Source: Trebonia sp964581815 (GTDB lineage Bacteria; Actinomycetota; Actinomycetes; Streptosporangiales; Streptosporangiaceae). Taken from it: a stretch of 64,000 bases of DNA. Of the stretch, positions 6,907 to 15,101 are shown piece by piece. The stretch covers positions 1 through 64,000 of the forward strand of contig CAZORE010000016.1 in assembly GCA_964581815.1 (NCBI GenBank), in the 5' to 3' direction. Within the stretch, counting starts at the first letter, position 1; each line of letters opens with the position of its first letter. The position numbers and the translations under genes are program-made. The notes under the pieces were generated by a model. The model worked only from the letters and a program-made list of their open reading frames with translations. It had not been told where the DNA came from and did not search any database.

Positions 6907-8244
6907 ATGCGGTTGCTCACCGATGTCACCCCCCTGCGGGAGAACCCCGCCTACCGGCGGCTCTGGCTGGGCATGATGCTGACCCGCACCGGCGGGGTGA
7001 TGACGACCTTCGCCGTCACGCTGCAGGTGTACGACCTGACCGGGTCAACCGCCGCCGTCGGCGGGATCGGGCTCGCGACGCTGATCCCGATGCTGCTCAT
7101 CACCGTGCCCGGGGGAACCTTCGCCGACCGGGTCGACCGGCGGCGCCTGGTGCTCGCGACGATAGCCGCCCAGGCGGCGCTCTCCGCCGTGCTGTTCGCG
7201 CTAACGGCCTTCGGCGAGGCCTCCGTGTGGGCCCTCTACGCGCTGGTCGCGCTCGGGTCCGCGTGCAGCTCGGTCAGCGCGCCCGCGCAGCAGACGTTCA
7301 TACCGCGGCTAGTGCCCAGGGACCAGCTGAGCTCGGCGATGGCGCTGCAGCGGATCGTCTTCCAGGTGGTGCTGATCGCCGGCCCGGCGCTGGCCGGCGT
7401 CGTCACCGCGTGGACCGGGCTGCGCGGCTGCTACCTGGCGGACGTCGCGTCGTTCGCGGGCGCGCTGTGGGGCGTGGGACGGCTGCCCCCCATGCCGCCC
7501 GTGCGGGCCGCCGTCACCCCGCAGAGCGCGGGGGACGCGGAGCAAGCGGACAGCGGTGACGGCGGCCGGGACGAGGGCCCGCGCCGGTCCGGGGTCGCGC
7601 TAACCCTCAAGGGGCTGGCGTTCATCCGGCGCACGCCGGTGCTGTGCGGCGCGTTCCTCGCGGACGTGAACGCGACGTTCTTCGCGCTGCCGGTGGCGCT
7701 GTTCCCGGCGATCAACGCGGAACGGTTCGGCGGCAGCCCGCAGACGCTCGGCCTGTTCACGACCGCGATCGGCGTCGGCGGGCTGATCAGCGCGGTCTTC
7801 GCCGGGCCGCTGCGGCACGCGTCGCGGCTCGGCCTGGTGATGCTGGCGTGCGTGGCGGTGTGGGGCGGCGGCTTCGCGCTGTTCGCGGTCGCGCCGTCGC
7901 TGTGGCTGACGCTGCTCGCCCTCGGCCTCGCCGGGCTCGCGGACACCTTCACCGTGGTCGTCCGCGGCATCATCGTCCAGCAGGCGACGCCGGATGAGTT
8001 CCGCGGCCGGGTGAACGCCGCGGACTTCCTCGTCGGCGCGGGCGGCAGCCAGCTCGGGTCGCTGGAGTCGGGCCTGGTCGGGTCCTGGACGACCCCGGTG
8101 ATCAGCGCGCTGAGCGGCGGCCTGCTGACCATCGTCGGCGTGCTGGTGATCGGCGTAGCCCTGCCGGGCTTCCGCCGCTACCGCGCGGCCACGCCCAACC
8201 TCGAGCCAACCGAGCTGGCAGGGGACCTGTCGGCTGCGCCATAA
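6907..8244 (+). CDS. MFS transporter (EntS/MFS_3-like efflux permease)
   Basis: The 445-residue membrane protein has about 12 hydrophobic segments. It begins TPLRENPAYRRLWLGMMLTR, characteristic of the MFS_3/enterobactin-exporter group. The MFS motif A loop GGTFADRVDRRRL follows the second helix. A hydrophilic central loop (around residues 205-235, rich in Glu, Asp and Arg) separates the two six-helix halves. Its cargo is unknown. The divergent MarR gene and intervening operator suggest a drug or metabolite exporter induced by its substrate. The ATG lies six bases after the -10 box, with no room for a ribosome site. Confidence 0.86.
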   Translation: MRLLTDVTPLRENPAYRRLWLGMMLTRTGGVMTTFAVTLQVYDLTGSTAAVGGIGLATLIPMLLITVPGGTFADRVDRRRLVLATIAAQAALSAVLFALTAFGEASVWALYALVALGSACSSVSAPAQQTFIPRLVPRDQLSSAMALQRIVFQVVLIAGPALAGVVTAWTGLRGCYLADVASFAGALWGVGRLPPMPPVRAAVTPQSAGDAEQADSGDGGRDEGPRRSGVALTLKGLAFIRRTPVLCGAFLADVNATFFALPVALFPAINAERFGGSPQTLGLFTTAIGVGGLISAVFAGPLRHASRLGLVMLACVAVWGGGFALFAVAPSLWLTLLALGLAGLADTFTVVVRGIIVQQATPDEFRGRVNAADFLVGAGGSQLGSLESGLVGSWTTPVISALSGGLLTIVGVLVIGVALPGFRRYRAATPNLEPTELAGDLSAAP

Positions 8245-8447
8245 CTGGCAATAAGTTGCGAAATTACTTTTTAGTTTCGATCGACCATTTCTTACGATTT
8301 CGGTTGGCGAAGAGCATGCACGCCGCTTAGCGTGACGACATGACCACACTCGACTATAGATATGCGCAGGGCGCCACGCGGCGCCGCGGCGTTAATTTCT
8401 TGCACCGCACGATTACGATCGAGATCGTGAGCGGATCTCAGGTGCGG

Positions 8448-8666
8448 ATGTCGATCAGCATGACGCCCGAGGATCGTGCGCTCATCGAGACCGCGGCTAA
8501 GGCGGCCGGCGTCTCCGTGTCGGCGTGGATCGTTCAGACAGCCAGGGAAGAGGCGCGCTGGGCCATCGCCCGGCAGATCACCCGTGAAATGTCCGAGGAA
8601 GCAGGGGTAACGGACGAGGACCGGGCCTGGGCGCGTTCCGTTCTCGGAGTCGATGACGATGAGTAA
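8448..8666 (+). CDS. Putative VapB-like ribbon-helix-helix antitoxin
   Basis: The 72-residue form begins MSISMTPEDRALIETAA, a short beta strand then helices as in RHH antitoxins, and ends in an acidic tail (VLGVDDDE) suited to covering a basic toxin. The start is uncertain: in-frame GTG codons at 8427 and 8442 and an ATG at 8340 are also possible. Residues added by the longer forms do not look like the fold. Its stop overlaps the PIN toxin start by 14 bases, the standard antitoxin-first arrangement. The region upstream (8245-8340) is AT-rich and probably holds the autoregulated promoter. Confidence 0.65.
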   Translation: MSISMTPEDRALIETAAKAAGVSVSAWIVQTAREEARWAIARQITREMSEEAGVTDEDRAWARSVLGVDDDE

Positions 8667-9054
8667 GCCGGGCGCGCCGCGAAGGTACGTACTCGACGCC
8701 GGGGCGCTCATCGCGCAGGAGCGGCGCGACGCCAGGGTCGTCGTACTTTTTGAGATAGCGGCAGACCGCCATATCGAGATGGTGCTGCCCTCCGTGGTGC
8801 TGGCGCAGGTCTGGCGGAACGGAACCCGCCAAGTCCAGCTGGCCCGCACACTCAGCAACCCCGGTGTCACCGAGGCGCCGCCGCATCATGAAGACGCCAA
8901 GCGCGTGGGTGAGATGCTGCGCGAGTCGGCCACGGCCGACGTGGCGGACGCGCACGTCGCCGTGCTCGCCGGCCGGCTGGGAGCGGCGGTGATCACCTCG
9001 GATTCTGGGGACATCGCGAAGCTGGACCCGGCGCTGCCCATCCTCAAAGTGTGA
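8653..9054 (+). CDS. VapC-like PIN-domain ribonuclease toxin
   Basis: The 133-residue PIN-domain protein has acidic metal-binding residues Asp15 (VLDAGAL), Asp96/Asp99 (TADVADAHVAVLA) and Asp117 (VITSDSGDI). The usual second acidic residue in the helix after the second strand is Gln52 (VVLAQVW), a substitution I believe also occurs in some actinobacterial PIN proteins. PIN toxins cleave RNA, often tRNA or rRNA. The overlap with the upstream antitoxin gene implies translational coupling. In-frame ATGs at 8653 and 8659 are both usable. Confidence 0.8.
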   Translation: MTMSKPGAPRRYVLDAGALIAQERRDARVVVLFEIAADRHIEMVLPSVVLAQVWRNGTRQVQLARTLSNPGVTEAPPHHEDAKRVGEMLRESATADVADAHVAVLAGRLGAAVITSDSGDIAKLDPALPILKV

Positions 9055-9188
9055 CGTGCCGGGGGCACCATGCCTCCGTTCTGGGTAAGCATCACGGGAG
9101 CGGGGCGGACTGGCATGCTTGCGCCCGCAACAGCGGTTACACGTTGATTCTTCCGTTCTATGGCTCTCTCACAGTAGGATTTACAGTT

Positions 9189-10769
9189 ATGTCGACCCAT
9201 TTTCGCGTAACCTACGCCACGTTGTCGGCCGACAACGAAGAGCTGCACGCCGCCTACGAGGACGGGCTGCGGCTGGCCACGAGCTGGCTCGGCTCGGTCC
9301 TCTCCCCCATGGTGAGCGGCAAGCCGCGGACCGGCGGCCCGCTGTTCACCGTGACCAGCCCCGGCGACGTGTCGCTCGCGCTGTGCCAGGTGCACGAGGC
9401 GACGCCGGCCGACGTCGCGGACGCCGTGACCGCGGCCGGCGCCGCCGCGCCGCGCTGGGCGCGGACGCCCTGGACCGAGCGGGTCGCCGTGCTGCGCGCC
9501 GCCGCCGACCTGATCAGCGAGCGGTCCAACGAGCTCGCCGCGCTGATGAGCCTGGAGGCCGGCAAGAACCGGCTCGAGGCGCTCGGCGACGTCGAGGAGG
9601 CCGCCGACCTCATCCGCTACTACTGCCAGCAGGTCGAGGACCACGACGGCTTCGTCGCGCCGATGGGCTCGCTCACCGACCGGGAGCGGAACGTCAGCGT
9701 GCTGCGCCCGTTCGGTGTCTGGGCGGTGATCAGCCCGTTCAACTTCCCGATGGCCCTGGCCGCGGGGCCGGCCGGCGCGGCGCTCGCCGCCGGGAACACC
9801 GTCGTGCTCAAGCCGTCGCCGCAGGGGTCGTTCACCGCGGCGAGGCTGTATGACTGCTTCAGGGACGCCGGGCTCGACCCGGACGTGCTGCACCTGCTGC
9901 CCGGCGGCGATGAGACCGGCGCGGCGCTCGTCGCGCACCCGGACGTGGACGGGCTGACGTTCACCGGGTCGTACGCGGTCGGCATGTCGATTTACCGATC
10001 ATTCGCCGCCACCTACCCCAAGCCGGTCATCTGCGAGATGGGCGGCAAGAACCCGGCGATCGTCTCCGCGCTCGCCGACCTCGACGTGGCGGCGGCCGGC
10101 GTGGCGCGGTCCGCGTTCGGGCTGTCCGGGCAGAAGTGCTCGGCGTGCTCGCGGGTCTACGTGCAGCGCGCGGTGTACGACGCGTTCGTCGCGAAGCTCG
10201 CCGAGCGGGCCGGGTCCCTGGTGGTCGGCGACCCGACGTCGCGCGAGGCGTACCTCGGGCCGGTGATCAGCGGCGAGTCGGTCGCCCGGTTCGAGCGGGC
10301 GGTCGAGCACGCGCGCACCGCCGGCGAGGTCGTGGCCGGCGGGTCCGTGCTGCGCGGCCCTGCTGTCAACACTGGGGCGCTGCCCGACGGGTACTACCTG
10401 GCCCCGACAGTGGTGACCGGGCTGCCGACGGACGACTGGATCTTCCGCGACGAGCTGTTCGTGCCACTGGTCGCGGTCGCGCCCTACGACACCCTGGACG
10501 AGGCCCTGGCGCTGGCCAACGACACGGACCTGGGCCTGACCGCAGGCTTCTTCTCCGCCGATCCCGGCGAGATCGAGGAGTTCCTCGCCGAGATCCAGGC
10601 TGGCGTCGTCTACGTCAACCGGGCCGCGGGCGCCACGACCGGCGCCTGGCCAGGGGTGCAGCCGTTCGGCGGCTGGAAGGGCTCCGGCTCCGGCGGAAAG
10701 GCCGGCGGCGGCCTCTACTACGTGCAGCAGTACCTGCGCGAACAATCAAGAACGGTGGTTTCTTCGTGA
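9189..10769 (+). CDS. Aldehyde dehydrogenase (glutamate-semialdehyde/P5C dehydrogenase-like)
   Basis: The 526-residue NAD(P)-dependent dehydrogenase has ISPFNFPMALAAGP, the coenzyme-loop GSYAVG, the catalytic Glu in CEMGGKNPAIV and the catalytic Cys in LSGQKCSACSRVYV. The last motif is typical of 1-pyrroline-5-carboxylate dehydrogenases. ATG 9189 is selected because alignable sequence starts there. An in-frame ATG at 9051 would add unrelated residues. A -10-like TAGGAT (9175-9180) lies just upstream, so the transcript may have almost no leader. The stop overlaps the next gene's GTG by four bases. The pair suggests degradation of an omega-amino acid such as ornithine or GABA to a dicarboxylic acid. 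Confidence 0.85.
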   Translation: MSTHFRVTYATLSADNEELHAAYEDGLRLATSWLGSVLSPMVSGKPRTGGPLFTVTSPGDVSLALCQVHEATPADVADAVTAAGAAAPRWARTPWTERVAVLRAAADLISERSNELAALMSLEAGKNRLEALGDVEEAADLIRYYCQQVEDHDGFVAPMGSLTDRERNVSVLRPFGVWAVISPFNFPMALAAGPAGAALAAGNTVVLKPSPQGSFTAARLYDCFRDAGLDPDVLHLLPGGDETGAALVAHPDVDGLTFTGSYAVGMSIYRSFAATYPKPVICEMGGKNPAIVSALADLDVAAAGVARSAFGLSGQKCSACSRVYVQRAVYDAFVAKLAERAGSLVVGDPTSREAYLGPVISGESVARFERAVEHARTAGEVVAGGSVLRGPAVNTGALPDGYYLAPTVVTGLPTDDWIFRDELFVPLVAVAPYDTLDEALALANDTDLGLTAGFFSADPGEIEEFLAEIQAGVVYVNRAAGATTGAWPGVQPFGGWKGSGSGGKAGGGLYYVQQYLREQSRTVVSS

Positions 10770-12097
10770 GCTGGCTCGACCCAACGCGACCGGTACCGGA
10801 CGTGCGGACGGCGCTGCCCGGTCCGCTCGGGCAGGCGATCATTTCCGCGGACACCGCGGTGACCAGCGGGTCGCTGCCGCGCGCCTATCCCCTGGTGCCG
10901 CGGCGGGCGCTCGGCTCGGTCGTCGAGGACGCCGACGGTAACTTGTTCCTCGACTGCAACGCGGGCATCGCGGTGACCTCGACCGGGCACTGCCACCCGT
11001 CGGTGGTCGCGGCGGTGACCGCGCAGGCCGGTGAGCTGCTGCACTACTCGGCCAGCGATTTCTACCTGCCGATCTACTCGCGGATGTGCGCGGCGCTGGC
11101 CGCGACCGCCCCGATCGACGGGCCGGTCCGGGTGTTCCTCACCAATTCCGGGGCCGAGGCGGTCGAGGGCTCGCTCAAGCTGGCCAGGTACGCGACCGGG
11201 CGGCCGTACGTGATCAGCTTCTTCGGCGCGTTCCACGGGCGCTCCTACGGCGCGATGACGCTGACCGCGTCCAAGGCCAAGTACCACCAGGGCTTCGGCC
11301 CGCTGGTGCCCGGCGTCCTGCACGCCCCGTACGCGTACAACGTCATCGACTCAGTCACCGGCGCGCGGAGCCATGATGAGGAGGAGACGTTCACCTACCT
11401 GGAGGACGTGCTGTTCCGGTACCAGGTGGCGCCGACCGAGGTAGCCGCCATCTTCGTCGAGCCGGTGCAAGGCGAGGGCGGGTACATCGTGCCGCCTGCG
11501 TCCTGGCTGCACCGGCTGCGCGCGCTGTGCGACAAGTACGGCATCTTGCTCGTCGCCGACGAGGTGCAGTCCGGCATGGGCCGGACCGGGCGGATGTGGG
11601 CCATCGAGCACTCCGGCGTGCAGCCCGACATCCTGATCAGCGCGAAGGGCATCGCCTCCGGGCTGCCCCTTGGCGCGTTCATGGCGCGGGCGGAGCTGAT
11701 GGAGAAGTGGGGAGCCGGCGCGCACGGCTCCACCTACGGCGGCTCGCCGCTGCCGTGCGCCGCCGGGCTCGCCACCCTGTCCGTCATCGAGTCCGAGGGG
11801 CTGCTCGGCAACGCGACCGCGGTCGGGGCGCAGCTGCTCGACGGGCTGCGGTCGATCTGGGACGACCACCCGGAGGCGGTCACCGACGTGCGCGGCGTCG
11901 GGCTGATGATCGGCATCGAGCTGCGCACGCCCGAGCTGGCGGAACGGGTGCAGCAGCGGGCGTTCGAGCGCGGGCTGCTGGTGCTCGAGTGCGGGGAGAG
12001 CACCATCCGGATGTCCCCGCCGCTGGTGTTCACTCCCGACCAGGCGGCCACCGCGGTGAAGATCCTCGGCGAGGTCTTCGGGTCGCTCGGCGGGTAG
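10766..12097 (+). CDS. Class III aminotransferase (4-aminobutyrate/ornithine type)
   Basis: The 443-residue PLP enzyme has TNSGAEAVEGSLKLAR, an aromatic stacking site in FFGAFHGRSYG, VEPVQGEGGY, the Asp of LVADEVQSGMGRTG and the Schiff-base Lys in ISAKGIASGLPLG. These are diagnostic of fold-type I class III omega-aminotransferases such as GabT and ornithine aminotransferase. The GTG start overlaps the dehydrogenase stop (GTGA). Transamination followed by semialdehyde oxidation by the upstream gene makes a complete two-step route. The exact amine is not determinable. A very strong hairpin follows. Confidence 0.88.
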   Translation: MSWLDPTRPVPDVRTALPGPLGQAIISADTAVTSGSLPRAYPLVPRRALGSVVEDADGNLFLDCNAGIAVTSTGHCHPSVVAAVTAQAGELLHYSASDFYLPIYSRMCAALAATAPIDGPVRVFLTNSGAEAVEGSLKLARYATGRPYVISFFGAFHGRSYGAMTLTASKAKYHQGFGPLVPGVLHAPYAYNVIDSVTGARSHDEEETFTYLEDVLFRYQVAPTEVAAIFVEPVQGEGGYIVPPASWLHRLRALCDKYGILLVADEVQSGMGRTGRMWAIEHSGVQPDILISAKGIASGLPLGAFMARAELMEKWGAGAHGSTYGGSPLPCAAGLATLSVIESEGLLGNATAVGAQLLDGLRSIWDDHPEAVTDVRGVGLMIGIELRTPELAERVQQRAFERGLLVLECGESTIRMSPPLVFTPDQAATAVKILGEVFGSLGG

Positions 12098-12113
12098 CGC
12101 CGGCGGCGTTCTC

Positions 12114-12166
12114 GTAATCGCGGGGCATTCGAGGCGGATATCCGCGCGCGAATGCCCCGCGATTAC
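12114..12166. terminator. Long hairpin, probable terminator (18-bp perfect stem with inner palindrome)
   Basis: The arm at 12114-12131 is perfectly complementary to 12149-12166. The loop contains its own 12-bp palindrome, GCGGATATCCGC (12134-12145). It begins 16 bases after the aminotransferase stop, as expected for an intrinsic terminator, but no T-run follows. Its length and symmetry are greater than usual, so a role as a protein-binding or recombination site cannot be excluded. Confidence 0.65.
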
Positions 12167-12423
12167 ACCATGAGGCCCCCGTCGCATGATCAGGAAGGGT
12201 TAATGGCGCTATCACGCTACTAACCATTCACAACCCCAAAAGCCTTCACGATCATGCTCCTGCCAGCCTCGATGTGACGGTATCGTGCGAATCACGACCC
12301 CTCCATGGCCTCGTCAGCCTCTTAGCTTACGCCGGCAGATCGCTTCGTCGAGGACCTGATTGGCAAGCTCGCCAAACGCAATAAAGGTCCAGTCGCTTAA
12401 CGAGTAATCGCTTCCACCCAGGG
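12167..12423. other. Lower-GC intergenic stretch, no intact gene
   Basis: The GC content falls to near 50% here, against roughly 70% around it. On the minus strand one frame at 12314-12423 encodes a non-GC-biased peptide containing DWTFIAFGELANQVLDE, without a start of its own and without a family I recognise. It may be a remnant of acquired DNA. Promoter elements for neighbouring genes are not evident. Confidence 0.45.
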
Positions 12424-12969
12424 CTAGAAGACGAAGGGTATGAGCAGCTTCGTCCTTGCCTTGTAGTCCGGGAAGGTGGCCGGGAACTCCTCCGCGAGGA
12501 ACCGTTCTTCCCTGGACGCGCTGTAGGCGAAGAAGGCGGCGGCGACGGCGACCACGATCAGGCCGAACAGGCTGATGGCGAGCGCGGTGCCGATCATGGC
12601 GAGGATGATGCCGGTGTAGATGGGGTGCCGGATGAACCGGTAGGGGCCGGTCGTGACGAGGTCCGGCTCCTCCCGGCGGCTCATCGGCATGCCCCAGTTC
12701 CGGCCGATGTAGAGCCTGGCCCAGACCGCGAGGGCGAGGCCCGCGATCCACAGCGCCAGGCCGATGCCCTCAAGCACCGGGCCGTCGATCCGCTCGCTGC
12801 CGCCGTGGACGTTCGCCCGGAAGAGGATCACCACCACGATGACAAGCGCGATCCGAGCTCCGCCGAGCCGGCCTCGGCCCCGGCTGGCCTTGGCGGTGAA
12901 CGCGGCGATGAGCCAGGCGATCCAGAAGATCACCCAGCCGATACCGATCACGACGATGACGGGGTGCAC
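12424..12969 (-). CDS. Isoprenylcysteine carboxyl methyltransferase-like membrane protein
   Basis: This polytopic protein of about 181 residues has at least four hydrophobic segments. The SAM-binding signature near the C-terminus reads TGPYRFIRHPIYTG, then EERFLAEEFPATFPDYKART. These mark the ICMT/PEMT superfamily of integral-membrane methyltransferases. Bacterial members are widespread and mostly uncharacterised. GTG 12969 is preferred because AGGATGAGG precedes it and the hydrophobic region starts at once. An ATG 12 codons upstream is an alternative. The C-terminus lies at the low-GC stretch. Confidence 0.8.
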   Translation of the reverse strand: MHPVIVVIGIGWVIFWIAWLIAAFTAKASRGRGRLGGARIALVIVVVILFRANVHGGSERIDGPVLEGIGLALWIAGLALAVWARLYIGRNWGMPMSRREEPDLVTTGPYRFIRHPIYTGIILAMIGTALAISLFGLIVVAVAAAFFAYSASREERFLAEEFPATFPDYKARTKLLIPFVF

Positions 12970-13038
12970 AACCTCATCCTGTCCTTCACCACCCCCGGCT
13001 GGCATCCACCCACAGGTTGAGTCTCGGGGGTACCGCCC

Positions 13039-13695
13039 TTAGCCGTGTACCACGTCGGTGTGGTGGCAGAAGTGGACGCGGGCCGGGGTCAGCGCCCGCA
13101 TCCGGTTCACCGAGGCGTGCCAGGCGGCCTCGTCGGCGGCCTGCCCGGGCGGGAGCTCGCCGGGCTCGGGCCGGTACTGGCGGGGCGTGTAGGCGGCGTC
13201 GCCGATCAGCAGGTCCGGGCCGCCGTCCTCGGCGGCGACCAGCACCGACTGGTGGCCGGAGGTGTGCCCGGGGGTGGCGATGACCGACAGGCCGGGCCGG
13301 ATCTCGGCGTCGCCGTCAAGCAGCTCGAAGGTGGCGTTCTGGAAGTCGAACCAGTCATAGATCACGGGCGACTGGCGCCGGCACCGGTCAAGCTCGGCCC
13401 GTTGCACGTAAAAGGCCGCGTGCTTGAACACCGCGTTCTGGCCGCAGTGGTCGAAGTGCAGGTGCGTGTTGATGACCAGGTCGATGTCGCCGGGGACCAG
13501 GCCGAGGCCGCCCAGGGCGTCAGCGGCGGCGACGTTGACCACCTCCCAGTCCCGGATCACCTCCGGCGGCCCGCCGATGCCGGTGTCGACCAGGGCGGCC
13601 CCGCCCGGGTAAGTGACTACGAAGCCGTGCACCGGCCATGCCTCGGCGCCGCCGGGGGTCGCTCCCAGGTGCAGCCGCTTGACCTCAAGTGACAC
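13039..13695 (-). CDS. MBL-fold metallo-hydrolase (lactonase-like)
   Basis: The 218-residue metallo-beta-lactamase-fold protein carries the zinc motif NTHLHFDHCGQN (HxHxDH), a metal His in IATPGHTSGHQS, an Asp in LLIGDAAY and a final His in HFCHHTD. It resembles the N-acyl-homoserine-lactonase branch (AiiA/AttM), but many members act on other esters. Quorum quenching is therefore only one possibility. It ends close to the methyltransferase-like gene on the same strand. The upstream side runs into an assembly gap, so its true neighbour is unknown. Confidence 0.82.
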   Translation of the reverse strand: MSLEVKRLHLGATPGGAEAWPVHGFVVTYPGGAALVDTGIGGPPEVIRDWEVVNVAAADALGGLGLVPGDIDLVINTHLHFDHCGQNAVFKHAAFYVQRAELDRCRRQSPVIYDWFDFQNATFELLDGDAEIRPGLSVIATPGHTSGHQSVLVAAEDGGPDLLIGDAAYTPRQYRPEPGELPPGQAADEAAWHASVNRMRALTPARVHFCHHTDVVHG

Positions 13696-13770
13696 CGCCC
13701 ACTGCCCCTTTCCTTGCCGGCGCCGGTCCCATCCTGGCAGCCGCCGCGGAGGGGTGTCCAGGCTCGCCCG

Positions 13771-13870
13771 NNNNNNNNNNNNNNNNNNNNNNNNNNNNNN
13801 NNNNNNNNNNNNNNNNNNNNNNNNNNNNNNNNNNNNNNNNNNNNNNNNNNNNNNNNNNNNNNNNNNNNNN
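13771..13870. other. Assembly gap (100 N)
   Basis: One hundred unknown bases join two contigs. The N-terminal part of the RraA-like gene and possibly the promoter of the MBL gene lie in the missing sequence. Unlike the gap at 32367, the flanks share no obvious repeat, so the real size is unknown. Confidence 0.95.
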
Positions 13871-14382
13871 CAGTGCCCGCACCGTCACCGGGCGCGCCGA
13901 AACGGCACCTGTCCACCGCCGCCGTGGACGCCTCCGGCCCCGGTGACGTGATCGTCGTCGCGCACCAGGGCCGGACCGACTGCGCCGGCTGGGGCGGGCT
14001 GCTGTCCCGGGCCGCCGTCATCCGCGGCATCGACGGGGTGGTCGTCGACGGCGTGGCCCGCGACCTGGCCGAGGCCGCGGCCGTCGGCCTGCCCGTCTAC
14101 GCCAGCGGCAGCACGGCGGTCACCGCCAGGGGACGCGCCGTCGAGGTCTGCTGGGGCGAGCCCGTCGAGTTCGCCGGGGTGCCGGTCGCGCCGGGCGACC
14201 TGGTGCTCGCCGACGCGGGCGGCGTCGTCGTCATCCCGTCCGCGCACGCGGAAGCGGTGCTCGCCACCGCCGAGCGGATCGCCGCGACCGAGGCGGCGAT
14301 GGCGGCCGCACTCGACGCGGGAAGGCCCGTGTCCGAGGTCATGGGCGCCAGCTACGAGGAGCTCATCGATGAGCAGCACTGA
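13871..14382 (+). CDS. RraA-like family protein, 5' end lost in gap
   Basis: About 169 C-terminal residues are visible. They hold the RraA/dimethylmenaquinone-methyltransferase-like fold: ASGPGDVIVV, then WGGLLSRAAVIRGIDGVVVDG and ARDLAEAAAVGLPVYA, and finally PVAPGDLVLADAGGVVVIP. Family members include RNase E inhibitor RraA and 4-hydroxy-4-methyl-2-oxoglutarate or oxaloacetate aldolases. The conserved GxxxRD-type motif here reads GVARD, compatible with the aldolase branch. Its end overlaps the start of a decayed related reading frame by 14 bases. Confidence 0.8.
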
Positions 14383-14464
14383 CGAACCGCTTGATCAGCG
14401 GCTCGCCGCGCTGTCCACGTCGTAGGTGTCCCACGCGCTTGACCGGCTCGGCATCGCCGGCTAG
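14369..14464 (+). pseudogene. Remnant of a second RraA-like gene with in-frame amber stop
   Basis: From ATG 14369 the frame reads MSSTDEPLDQRLAALSTS, then TAG (14423-14425), then VSHALDRLGIAG and a second TAG (14462-14464). The pieces on both sides of the amber codon together resemble the N-terminal helices of RraA-like proteins (LAALSTxxVSDALDRLGI). Homology stops abruptly at the second stop, next to a convergent hypothetical gene. This is the first 32 codons of a former paralogue that overlapped the upstream gene, now disabled and deleted. Confidence 0.6.
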
Positions 14465-14844
14465 TCACCGACCGGCGAATCCCCGGCTGGCGGTTCGACT
14501 GCCTGCTGCCCGCCGTGCGGCGGCAGGATCGCATCGAGCAGCGTGGTGGCGCCCGCTGCCCGCAGGACCGCGTCGGCGGTGCGCTCCCTGAGGCGCTCGA
14601 CCGACTCGGCATCGCCGAGCGGGACGGCGGCCTCCATGCGGTTGCTTGCCTGCACCTCAGGCAGGCCCATCACCTCATCGACCAAGGCGGCCCGGTCTCC
14701 CGGGCGCACGTGCTCGCTCTTCGCGTGCATCGAGGTCCGGACCGTGCCGTCGGGACCCTCGGCGGTCGTTACCTCCGCCACGGCCGCGGTGCGGTCGTCG
14801 TCGTCCCTGACCTCGACGTGGCGGGAGGTCTCCGGATCAGTCAT
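14461..14844 (-). CDS. Hypothetical protein
   Basis: The predicted soluble protein has 127 residues and begins MTDPETSRHVEV. It contains an acidic segment (RDDDDRTAAVAEV) and a central helical region, GDRAALVDEVMGLPEVQ. No family is recognised. The start at 14844 has an AGGAGA ribosome site. A long in-frame extension upstream is Arg/Pro-rich and unlikely to be coding. The C-terminus runs into the RraA remnant, so the end of this gene may also have been shaped by that deletion. Confidence 0.6.
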   Translation of the reverse strand: MTDPETSRHVEVRDDDDRTAAVAEVTTAEGPDGTVRTSMHAKSEHVRPGDRAALVDEVMGLPEVQASNRMEAAVPLGDAESVERLRERTADAVLRAAGATTLLDAILPPHGGQQAVEPPAGDSPVGD

Positions 14845-15050
14845 GCCTTCTCCTGTCGCTCGCTGGTGGCGGCGGCCGCGAGTCACGCGAGTAGGCCCCG
14901 TTCGCCACGGGGGGCAGCCGGGCGCGTCTAGCGCGGCCCCGTGGCTGCCGCAGGTAGCCCGTCCCTGCCCGGGGCAGCGCGCGTGAAACGGGACCTTCGC
15001 GAACTCCGGGCGCTTCGGCGCCGTTTGGGCGCGTGTGACCGGGTAGGGGA

Positions 15051-15092
15051 CCGGCTCCAGTGACAGCGGGCGGGGGCCGGCTCCAATGACAG
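15051..15092 (+). repeat. Direct repeat before the 15102 gene
   Basis: CCGGCTCCAGTGACAG (15051-15066) and CCGGCTCCAATGACAG (15077-15092) differ at one base and are spaced 26 bp apart. The second copy abuts the AGGAGG ribosome site of the next gene, so the repeat may reflect a regulator site in the leader or a duplication. The rest of 14845-15101 shows nothing further. Confidence 0.5.
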
Positions 15093-15101
15093 GAGGAACT
15101 G

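Noticed and set aside
12314..12423. Peptide tail DWTFIAFGELANQVLDE considered as part of a transposase
   Set aside because: No start, no catalytic motif and no terminal repeats are visible, so only a low-GC remnant can be claimed.
14423..14425. Possible stop-codon readthrough or recoding of the amber codon in the RraA remnant
   Set aside because: A second stop follows 12 codons later and the remaining family sequence is absent, so decay is simpler.
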